A stretch of 10,536 bases of DNA from Lobulomyces angularis (taxonomy: Eukaryota > Chytridiomycota > Chytridiomycetes > Lobulomycetales > Lobulomycetaceae): positions 1 through 10,536 of the forward strand of contig JADHYX010000585.1 of NCBI GenBank assembly GCA_027604685.1, read 5' to 3'. Positions 1 to 8,727 of this stretch are shown piece after piece; the stretch's first letter is position 1, and every line of letters begins with the position of its first letter. A program made the translations under genes and the position numbers. The notes below the pieces were generated by a model. The model was not told the origin of the DNA. It saw only the letters and a list, made by a program, of their open reading frames with translations, and ran no database searches.

Positions 1-21
1 TTTTTTTTTTTTTTTTGTCAG
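1..21 (+). other. 3' end of an intron (splice acceptor) of the coiled-coil gene
   Basis: A run of 16 T followed by GTCAG is a textbook polypyrimidine tract plus AG acceptor, so the exon begins at 22. The frame that opens here could be read from a TTG at 15, but that TTG lies inside the tract and is not a credible start. The splice is phase 1: nucleotides 22-23 (AC) complete a codon begun in the upstream exon. If the missing base is G, as at most donors in this window, the residue is Asp. The start codon and upstream exon(s) lie outside the window. Confidence 0.8.
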
Positions 22-3000
22 ACTGGAGAGACAAACTTCATTTAATTGAAAAAGCAACATTTAGACAATGTGGAATAAGTGATGTACAAGAGGACTCATT
101 TGAAGGTATAAATTTTTTTAAAAGGCAAAAAAAAAATTTATTAACTATTTTTCTAGGACATGTTTCAAAGCATTTATTCGAAATTGAAATTGGTGAAGAG
201 AAGGATGCTTCAGAACGAACAAGATACTTGTTTTCTTGTGGTTCAAAGGCATTAAAACAACTATGGTTAGATTCTTACAAAAATCTCAGTCAACTTGCAG
301 TTGAATCAAAACATTTAAAAGATATGAAAACTGAGTCTAATTACAATTCGGATTCGGATGATGAAGAAGAAGTTAAAAAAAAGAGAAAAGCTGATAAATT
401 GGAAATTAAAAACCTGCGTGAAAAATTAGAAAAAGCTGAACAAAAAATTGCAAATATCACAAAAGACCTGAATCTGGTACAAAAAGCAAAATCTGAGCAG
501 CAAATTCAGATTATTAAATCGGACGAGACTATCTTGAGCAACCTTGCAACTATTAATAAACTGGAAATTTCACAAAAAGAAGCCTTGTTAAAAATTGCAG
601 AACTTAGCACAGAAAATCAGTCCCTTGTTGAAAAAGCCAGAGGCTTTGCAGCAGATGTCAACAGATTAAATAATATAATTACCTCAAATGCGAACAAGGA
701 AAAAAAAAATGATGCTGAGAAAAAAGCACAAATAGAGGTGTTGGATAACACTGTAGCTAATTGCAATTTAGAGACAAAAAAATTAAAGCTGGAAGCAATT
801 GAAAATCAAAAAAAATACGATACATTGCTAAATGAATTAGAAAATCAAAAGAAACTTGATTTGAAGAGCTTAGAGGAAAAACAAGCTTTCACAAACAAAA
901 TTTTGGAGCTTGAGTGCCAAATCAATTCAAAAAACAGTGAAGTGAGCAACCTAAAAGCTAATTTTCAGGAAAATTTGAAATTGGTTACAGAAAAATTATG
1001 TAAATCTACAAAGTCTTTAGAGGAAGCGGAAAGCCAGCAATTTAAGCTTACCCAAGCGGCAGATATTCTAAAAAAAACTATTTTTAAGGCGCAAACTCAA
1101 CTTCAAGAAAATGAATCTGTAATCGCTAGGCTAAACGAAAATTTAAGTAATGCAAAATTAGTTGCTGAAAAATCTGACGCTATTATTCAACAAAAAAATG
1201 TTGAATTAAAAAAACTGGAGTTTGAATTAGCGAAGAATGAGACAAATAACCTAAATTTGAATGAATTAAAATCCTTTTTTGAAAAAACTGTTCAACTTAA
1301 TCAAGAGAAGGAAAAAAATAATTCGCAAGACTTAAAAATTGTTGAGCTAAAAGAAAAAATTCTGAAGGATTCTACCGATTTTGATAAATTTAAACAAGAA
1401 TTTGAAATTTCTGAAAAATTAAAAATTGCTGGATTAAAAAAAGAATTTTCTGAGGAGTTGCAAACAGTAAAAAATCAGTTACAAGATTCAAGTGAAAAAT
1501 TTAAAGAAAAATTACATGAGGTTGAAATGCAAAATCAAAAATTAAAATCTGACTTGGGCAGGAGTGATGAAATTTTAATTGAAAAAGAAAATAAAATAAA
1601 AGATCTAGAAAAACAAATTGAAAAATTAAGTAAAAGCTTTGAAGATTTAAAACAAAAATCTATGCATATCCATGAAAAGCAAAAAATGGCAATCCAAGTC
1701 CTAAATCAAAAACTGGAGGAAGAACGACGAGAAAAAGATACAGTGACAGCCTCACTTCAAAAATCTCACTTAATTGCAGTGTCTGAAAAAGATAAGAATA
1801 AAGTAGAGTTAGAGAGGTTAAAAGAAGAAAAAGAGCAGTTGCAAAATCATTATGAAAAGTTGAAGGAAGAGTTACAAAGTGTAAAGTCCTTTAAAGATAA
1901 TGAAATACAAAACCTATTTAAAGTTATTACCGACTTTAAAGACCAATTCAAATGCATGGAAGATTCAAAAGCAGAATTAACAGCATCAAAAGATCTGCAA
2001 AATAAAACAATCGCTGAATTGAATGAAAAGATAAAATTAAATGAAATCTTAAATAAAGAGAAAGCTGAAAGAATTATAATTTTAGAAAATGAACTTTCAA
2101 AAACATCTGGTACTTTAGAGTCAAATAAAGCCTTTAAAGAGCTGTTGGAAAAAACCATGCAAGAAAAAAATGATACTTTAAAGGAAAAAGAAAGACAATG
2201 TAATGAGCTTTTGCAAAAACTCTCTGCTGCTACTGAATCGCTTGTGCTAAAGTCCGAAGATGCTGTTAAAGTAAAGCATTCCTTAAACGAAAAGTCTAAA
2301 GAATTTTCTGACCTAAAAATACTTTTTGATAATCAAGAAGCTGTAATTAAAGGCATTAAAAGTGAATTGCAAGGAGATAAACAAGAATTGTACAGGTTAT
2401 CTACTCTTGAAAAAGTCTTGCAGGAAAAAAATGAGGAAGTAGTGGAATCTAGCAAGAAATTGAAGAATGCTGAACTAGGCTTTAAAGAAACTGAAGGAGA
2501 GTTTAGGCAAGAAGTTAAAAGATTACGCGCCGAACTTAAAATAGTGGAAGAATGTTATGATGAATACAAAAAGAAAGTAGAAGCGGAAAAAAAAAATATT
2601 GTAGTTGCGCAACAGTCTAAAAAAACTATTGAATTAGCTGCTACTATATTGGAAAAGGATGCCGATATTGCTGACTTGAGTAAGACTGTTAAAGAAAAGA
2701 ACGATATCATCAAAAACAATGAAGCTGAAATTGAAAAGTTAAAGACACAATCAAATCAGACATCCTCAAAATTAACAGCAGTAATATCCATTTTACAAAG
2801 CAATTTCAAGACTTTAGAAGATGTTAATGGGAATAAGGATTTGAAATTATCTAGGCTCGAATCAGAATTAGAAAAGACAACTAAACAAATGCATGATGAC
2901 AAATGTTTATTGGAAAAGAAGGTGGACTTATGTAATAGTGAAAGTGAAAAAATTATCATGAATTTAAAAGAAATTATCTTAAAAACTACGACCGAAGTTG

Positions 3001-6000
3001 AAAAAGCAAATAATGAAGTTGAATTTCAAAAGCGAAAGTGCCAAGACTATTGTGAAAAAATAAAAAAGTTTGAAAAAGAATTAAATAAAAAACATAATTT
3101 AATTACTAATCAAGATGAATCAATAAAATCATTAAAATATTCCATTGCATCCATGGAGCTATTTTTGAAAGAAAAGGAAACTAAAATTTCGGAAAAAATT
3201 AGAGAAAATGAGGTATTAGTGCGTGACTTACATATTGCAAAAAACCAGTTAACAGAGGCAGAAAAATCACACTCAAACTTGACAATCAAATTCGATGATT
3301 ATAAATTAATAGCTGGAGAAAGTCAATCGAAATTCGAGATAATGATATCCAAATTAAAAAACGTTATTAAACAAAAAGATGAAATTATTTCCTCAACAAC
3401 AAAAAAAACAGAAGAACTAATTAAAGAAAATGAAAAAAAACTTTCAGAACAGTTCGAATTATTACATAACGAGGCATCTCAAAACAAGGTTGAAGCAAAG
3501 GTACTTTGTGACAAATTAATGGAAAAGGAAATAAAGCTTGTAAGGGTGGAAATAGAAAATGAATATTTAATGAAGGAAAATTCGAAGGGTACAAATGCCT
3601 TAAACGACTTTACACAAACTGCTAATAAAAAAATTGACTGCGACAACATGAAACTTAAAGAAAGCGAAATAGAAATAAAAAATCTGCAAGCTTTAGTTTT
3701 AGAACTCAAAGAGAACATGCAGAGGGTAGAAAAATCATCTTTAGAGATAGAACGTTTGAATACTAAACTAACTAATTTAGAAATTGAAAATAAAAATTTG
3801 GAAATGTTAAGCACTGAAAAACAACAAAATAACAATCAACTTCTTCAGCAGTTGGAGGAAAAAGATGCTACGTTGCTTACTAAACTCAATGAAAAAAATT
3901 CGGAAATCGAAACACTTAAGGAAAAATATCAGCAAACTATTGATGAAGTTTCTCATAAATTGTTTGAAAGTCAAAAATCGTTAACTGATATCAATCATAA
4001 ACTAGATTTGGAAAGAGATGCAACAAAGGAAAGGAATGATGTTATATTTACAAAAGATAAAGAAATATATAAATTAAGAAAAGAACTTGAAGCATACGAA
4101 AATAATGTTCAAGAAATGGTCAAATCTTTGGAACAAAAAAAAAGCCTAATAATATTGTTAAAACGAGAAAAAGAAGAAATAATCATAAGTTTACAAAATT
4201 TAAAAGTAGAATTTCAAGGTTTAGAAACTGAAAAAGATTTGTTGCTTGCAGATAATGTGAAGTTGAAAAATCAAAAACAAAAATTTAAAGAATTTCTCAC
4301 TCAAAGTGCTGAAGAAAATTCAAATGTATTAGCAGAAAAGAAGGGAATAATAAAAAAATTGAAAAGGGACATTGCGCACTGCTCAGATAGCAATATTCGA
4401 GCAACTGAAGCATTAAAATTACGTGATCAGAAAATTGTCGACTTAAACCAACGATTGGGTTTAAAAACTCATGAGTTAACTAAATACGTTGAAAAAATTG
4501 GTGCACTCCAAATTGAATTAGATGGCCTACGAGTTCTGAAATTAGAATCGCAACAGCAAATGAATAAAATAACAGAAATGTCCGGAAAATTAGAAGTTTT
4601 AAAAGAAAAACTGAGCTCAAGCAACAAGCAAATATCAGAACTAAAACTTGTTTTAAAGAAATTAGAAGTGGAAGAAAAAAAAGCCACCGATTCTAATTTC
4701 GATCTTCAGTTGAAATTGGCATGTTTGGAAAACGAAGCAGGAAACTTATGTTCAAAATTAAAGGAATCTTCTCTGTTGGAACACCAATCGACAGCTACAA
4801 AAAAAGAGTTGGAAAGTTTAATTTTTGCAAAAAATACTCTTAACGAAAACTTTCTAAATGTTTCAGTTTTATGTGAAAAAAGATTAAAGATAATATCAAA
4901 CTTAGTAAAAATGATCAACGAAATTTCAAATCTAGTATTAAAAAGAAGCTTGCTGGATACTGAAAATCTTGCTGGACAAGAGCTGAGTACTGACAATGAG
5001 TTTATATTATTTTTGGATCTAAAAGAGAAGCTTAACATTTTGTTGAGTGATAAGAAAAAGCTTGAACACGAATTAGATGTACAGAAAAGTAATTTTTTAG
5101 AGTTAACATATCTAAGTAAAGTAGATTTGGAAAATATTGAATTACTGACTTCCAAAATTGAAAGATCTGAATCCAATTCAAATGAAAAATTAAAAATAAA
5201 ATTTGCTGAAGTTTTGAAATTAAAAAAAGAGTTGCAGTTAGCCAACAACTGTTTACAAACATTTAAAACCGAAAATGAAAATTTCAGAAAAGACCTTGTA
5301 GATATCAACAAAAAAATAAAATACCTAAATTTAGAAAAAATAAAAGTTGAAAATGACTGTTTTGCAATGTCCGAGGAAAACAAAAACTTGATAAAAAATT
5401 TAGCACACTGCAAAAGAGAATTAGAAGTAGCCAACAGCAAAATTGATGGTAATTTAAAACTAGTAAATAAACTGGAAAATAATTTAAGTCGATGTAACAG
5501 TGAAAAAGAGAAATTTAAATTAGAAAAAGAGGAACTAGTAGAGAACTTAAGTGTTCAAAGGTCTATGAAGAATAGTTTAAATGCCAAGATTTCTCATTTA
5601 GAGGAAAATAATCAATTACTGCACAGCAAATTCACTATTTTTAAAAATGGAATACCTGAAATAAAAAAAACTTTTGAAACTGCAATAGATATGAAAGTTA
5701 AGCAGCACCTTGAAAAACAAAATGAAGTAAAATTCAAGCTGCCCAAAGCATTAGAAGAATTTAAATACTCCTTTAATCAAATAAACACCGTAGTTCGCAA
5801 CAATATAGAAAATTGCTGCCTACTTGTTGAAACAGCCATAAAAAATATGCAAAGTTTAAAAAAACCAGCATTGATATCCAAAGATTTAGAATTTTTTGTG
5901 AAGAAGCCAGAAAATTTTAAAGCGGAGGACCTGGCCGAGGAGATGGTACTAGTATTGAATGACATTCAGACTGAATTAGGTCTCATCTTCATAAATTACA

Positions 6001-6062
6001 AAAATTTTTACGATACTGCAATAGAAAACTCTATTCAAGTGGAAAAAGTTTTTTTAAATTAA
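22..6062 (+). CDS. Giant nuclear-type coiled-coil protein, 5'-partial, single terminal exon
   Basis: Only the last exon is present: about 2013 residues ending in TAA at 6060, with no interruption over 6 kb. Residues are counted here from position 15. Residues 4-100 are globular-looking, start with Asp-Trp-Arg and are weakly KIX-like. Residues 110-119 are acidic (SDSDDEEE, a casein-kinase-2-like site) and run into KKKRKADK (about 121-128), an SV40-type nuclear localisation signal. From about 129 to 1870 the protein is almost pure heptad-rich coiled coil (Lys, Glu, Leu, Asn, Gln; very few Pro or Gly), broken around 1615-1670 where the repeat becomes hydrophobic and irregular. From about 1879 (GIPEI) to 2015 there is a separate mostly helical C-terminal region. 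I see no motor domain, no Walker A and no transmembrane segment, so it is not an evident myosin, kinesin, SMC or Rad50 protein. By family knowledge, proteins of this build tether or scaffold (Tpr/Mlp, NuMA, CENP-E/F, golgins). A nuclear role is inferred from the NLS alone. The intronless 6-kb exon contrasts with its intron-dense neighbours. Confidence 0.85.
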
Positions 6063-6494
6063 AATTGTAATTTGTGTTATTAATAAAACATAAAATTATG
6101 TAATATTATTTATTTATTGAAGAAATTTTAAATTTTTTTGATTAATTTTTAATTTTTTTGATTGAATATTTTTTAAAATTAATGAATTTTCTTTCTTTAA
6201 CAATTTATAACATTACTAACTTCAAAAGCAAGTGCATTTTTTGGAAAAAATGCTTCCTGAAACTAAAAGTAAAAACTAGCATATTAGCATAGAATTATCA
6301 AATTCTTAAAATAACAATGATAAAATTATTTAATAAACTACCTACAACATATTCACATCCTAGATTTTAATATATAATTTTTTTAATGTATTCCACAAAA
6401 ATTCTATCACTTAAACGCGCCAAAGGCAATTTATCAGATGCAAGGAAAACAAATCTAACATCGTTATTATCAATCGAGATTGTTTTTCGCTCAA
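6063..6494. other. AT-rich convergent intergenic spacer with both genes' 3' UTRs
   Basis: The spacer separates the stops of two genes facing each other. It holds the plus-strand AATAAA at 6082. On the minus strand it holds ATTAAA hexamers (complement of 6366-6371 and 6382-6387) and AATAAA hexamers (complement of 6109-6114 and 6113-6118), any of which could end the RRM gene. If the last are used, the two 3' UTRs come close or overlap. A 13-bp T-rich unit (AATTTTTTTGATT) is directly repeated at 6131 and 6151. The part from about 6367 to 6494 is less AT-biased and open in a second minus-strand frame, so it may not be plain UTR (see findings). Confidence 0.6.
6082..6087 (+). promoter_or_regulatory. 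Poly(A) signal AATAAA of the coiled-coil gene
   Basis: A perfect AATAAA lies 20 nt after the TAA stop. Cleavage is expected a few tens of bases downstream, in the T-rich stretch at 6104-6160. This implies a very short 3' UTR, consistent with a compact genome. Confidence 0.55.
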
Positions 6495-8453
6495 CTAATG
6501 TAAAAAAGAAACACTGATGTGTTTTCCCCCAATTAGATATCTGTAAAAATATAAAATATCATGGAATTAGTTGTAAATTAAGTATTTAGTTACTTATGAT
6601 AGCTTCTTTTAAACAATCTAGCTTCGTCAGCGGTCTGAAATTCAATTCGTGCTTCACCTATTTCAGAATTATATATATAACTCTAACAAAAAAAGTGATT
6701 TGCCAAAATTTTATTAAATTCTACAAATACCTTCAATTTTCCAATACCTTCTGCTAAACGCTTAACATCATAGTAACTGCTCCTCGGACTGATGTTACTG
6801 ATAACAAGAGAACTTCCGTTTATTTTGAAGACAGATTCCTTATTTTCAAAACCGACTATATACGGGGAAGGTTTACTAAAAATTTTTTCGGTGGTATAAA
6901 ATCTTTTAGCAGAGGAAAAGCTGCTTGATTGATTGTATCCAATTCTTTTAGATTTAATGAATTCATTTTTTGTTGATTTTAACGCTTCATTCGAATTTTC
7001 TGTAAATAAAAATTAAGTTTTTGATGCTAGCATTGCTTACTTGTAGTTTTAATTCCTAAAAAACCGGGGAAATTTTTTCTTGAATTTTTTTTATAAGTCT
7101 GTGGAACGTCTGGTTGATTTATACTTTGATTGTAAGTATATCTCAATGGAAGATTCCCAAAAGATGGTAAGGTGTCCCTTATTTCTGATATTTCAACTTG
7201 GCTATACAGCGGGACATCAGCATTGTTTAAACCATCTCCTTTACCAAAAAATTCACCATCTAAAAAATAATCACTACTTCTTTTTAATGGCTTTAGCGGA
7301 AGCATCAAATTATCATCATTTTTTTTACTTTTTTGACCACTCTTAGGGTGAAATTCATCTAATTTATTAGTAAATACACTCTTAAAGAATAAAATTTTTT
7401 ACTTTCAATGTTGCTTTCTTTACATTTATGCGCAAAATTACCGGCTAGCTTAAGATGATCTATCAAACACAGGTTAGTTAAATTTAGATAGATGTATTTA
7501 CCAGAAAAAGTTGCATTTCGCTGGTTTTTCATTGCTAAAAAACATAGAATTAAACGAAAATAAAGATTGGGAATTTCACCTTCTGGTACACTATGTTGAA
7601 AACTATTCTGTTTCTGGAAATTTGCTAAAAAGGAAATTTTTAAATTATAAATTTATGTTTCAACTACACTGTTCCGGTATAAGTGGATATATTGGCTTGT
7701 TAAAATGTAATAATTGGGGCCACATCGCTACAGGGAATGCATTTGTGTCGCATTGGAAATTTGGATTGATGTGTGCTGTAGAAGGACAAAGGGTCCATGT
7801 ATTAGAAACTGCAGCATGAGGTAGAGGAGGTACAAAGGTAGCAATTTCCATTTTTTTTCTATTCATTAACGTCAATAATATAATAAAAATATTTTCACAC
7901 CTACAATCCCTTTCCTTCTTATAGCCAAAGTTGAATTTTTTGTCAACTTTAAAACCTTTTACATCGGGACTTTGAATTCCTTATATGTTTGTGGATTTTA
8001 CTCTTAAATTAAAAATCATATTAAATTTTTTTGTTTATCCTACCGCACTTCTTTGTCTCTGGAGTTTTTGTTGGGGAAGACAAATTCAAACCTAAAGAAA
8101 AGAATGTCAGAATAAAACAAAATGAAGTATTTACTCACTATTCTTAAGATCAGGTTTTTTTTCTGCAGCGAATACATTCAAGGAGGTAGTTGCTAAATTG
8201 AAAAAAAGGTCAGATTGGGTTATTTTGAATTATTTTTTTTTATATAAATATCTTCGTAGTCAATAATTATTTTTTATTCAAAAATTATATTATTTTTGAA
8301 GATAATCTAACCAACTTTTGAAGAAACATCCTTTAGAAAAATGTACTCAGCACGGTTCTGAAGAGATGATTGAAATGATTGACTAATGATCGGCTGATCA
8401 CATTCATCATTATCATCTTCATCATAGTCAACTAGTATTTCGTCGACTTGCAT
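6495..8453 (-). CDS. RRM protein with ALY/REF-like RNP1, 12 exons, ~456 aa
   Basis: I rebuilt the exons by keeping frame across GT-AG introns: 8453-8312, 8192-8139, 8091-8044, 7979-7901, 7858-7668, 7624-7580, 7534-7502, 7459-7403, 7358-7041, 6999-6731, 6682-6594 and 6540-6495. They sum to 1371 nt (456 residues plus TAG). Introns are 41-64 nt except the first (119 nt). The N-terminus is acidic (residues 4-17, DEILVDYDEDDNDE). Residues 30-370 are low in recognisable domains, with a Pro/Trp-containing stretch in exon 5 and a Lys-rich, Ser-rich linker. The RRM fills the C-terminus, about 381-456: RNP2 is LVISNI (387-392), RNP1 is IGEARIEF (420-427), and the last strand is GGKHISVSF. RNP1 lacks the aromatics at positions 3 and 5 and has the Gly-x-Ala-x-[Ile/Val]-x-Phe pattern known from ALYREF and SKAR/POLDIP3, which act in mRNA export. 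A REF-like role is therefore an inference, since no UAP56-binding motif or RGG region is visible. The weakest joint is the acceptor at 7980, where a better-looking acceptor upstream leads to stops. At exon 4/5 a single 129-nt intron (7904-7776) is an alternative. Confidence 0.72.
6541..6593 (-). other. Intron 11 of the RRM gene (splits the RRM)
   Basis: The donor is GTAACT and the acceptor is a T-rich tract ending ACAG. ACTAAAT and AACTAAT inside it are candidate branch points. The splice is phase 2, and this is the only phase that stays open. It joins helix 2 of the RRM (ADEARLFKRSYH) to KYLIGGKHISVSFLH, which supplies the missing final strand. Both the frame argument and the fold argument agree on this junction. 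Confidence 0.7.
7359..7402 (-). other. Intron 8 of the RRM gene with TACTAAT branch point
   Basis: This is the clearest intron in the window, 44 nt long: donor GTAAAA, a perfect TACTAAT branch-point motif, and acceptor AATTAG 7-10 nt beyond it. It is phase 1. An earlier candidate acceptor, CTTTAAG at 7381, would give a 22-nt intron and the wrong phase, so it is not used in this model. Confidence 0.65.
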
Positions 8454-8727
8454 TTTCAAATTTCAATACAACAAAAAAAATTTTACAATTAAAAGGAACA
8501 AAATAGCGCCGCTTAAAAAAGAAAAGACAAAGATCAAAGTAAAGGTACGACTGTGACGGATGGAAGTATGTTTATTAATTGCAGTGTAATTATTTTGGTT
8601 CCGAACTGAGTTCCACAACCAAAGGCAAGTTTGGAAATAGATTCATTGTTGCAGGCTTTTGTGGCGGCTGTTATAAAAATTTGTTTTTTGAATTCAAGTA
8701 AAATATAGAAAAGTTGAAAAAATAGTA
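8454..8727. promoter_or_regulatory. Divergent intergenic promoter region (RRM gene / F-box gene)
   Basis: The 274 bp between two opposite start codons must carry both promoters and both 5' UTRs. TATAAAAA at 8672-8679 lies about 50 bp before the F-box start codon and is a reasonable TATA element for that gene. The minus-strand start is preceded by an A/T-rich leader. From about 8530 to 8670 the base composition is distinctly less AT-rich than in other spacers. A 40-nt intron-like stretch lies at 8545-8584 (donor GTACGA, TTATTAAT, acceptor GCAG), so a spliced 5' UTR for the F-box gene is possible. No coding exon can be joined directly upstream, because an in-frame TGA at 8689 precedes the start. 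Confidence 0.45.

Noticed and set aside
1..16. Poly-T as the tail of a retroposed minus-strand cDNA
   Set aside because: It ends in GTCAG directly before an open coding exon, which fits a splice acceptor better. No target-site duplication can be examined at the window edge.
4706..5440. 244-codon minus-strand open frame and several smaller ones inside the coiled-coil exon
   Set aside because: They are antisense shadows of an A-rich Lys/Glu coding strand, giving Phe/Ser/Leu-rich peptides without domains.
22..6062. Identity as SMC/Rad50, myosin heavy chain or kinesin
   Set aside because: No Walker A/B, ABC signature, or motor motif is visible in the exon. The head is too small, although a domain in the missing upstream exons cannot be excluded.
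6131..6163. Two T-rich 13-bp direct repeats
   Set aside because: They are low-complexity sequence in a 3' UTR and more likely slippage than a functional element.
6386..6517. 43-codon plus-strand open frame with ATG in the convergent spacer
   Set aside because: It is short, antisense to the end of the RRM gene, and without a recognisable motif or signal. The minus-strand frame there is the stronger candidate.
7080..7346. 88-codon plus-strand open frame
   Set aside because: It is antisense to the long exon 9 of the RRM gene and has no recognisable features.
7511..7819. 102-codon plus-strand open frame
   Set aside because: It lies antisense to exons 5-7 of the RRM gene and runs across three of their splice junctions. 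The minus-strand reading has consistent splice sites and joins a recognisable domain.
8590..8700. Small nuclear RNA or tRNA gene in the divergent spacer
   Set aside because: There is no cloverleaf, no A/B box and no standard Sm site. ATTTGTTTTTTGA is only loosely Sm-like.
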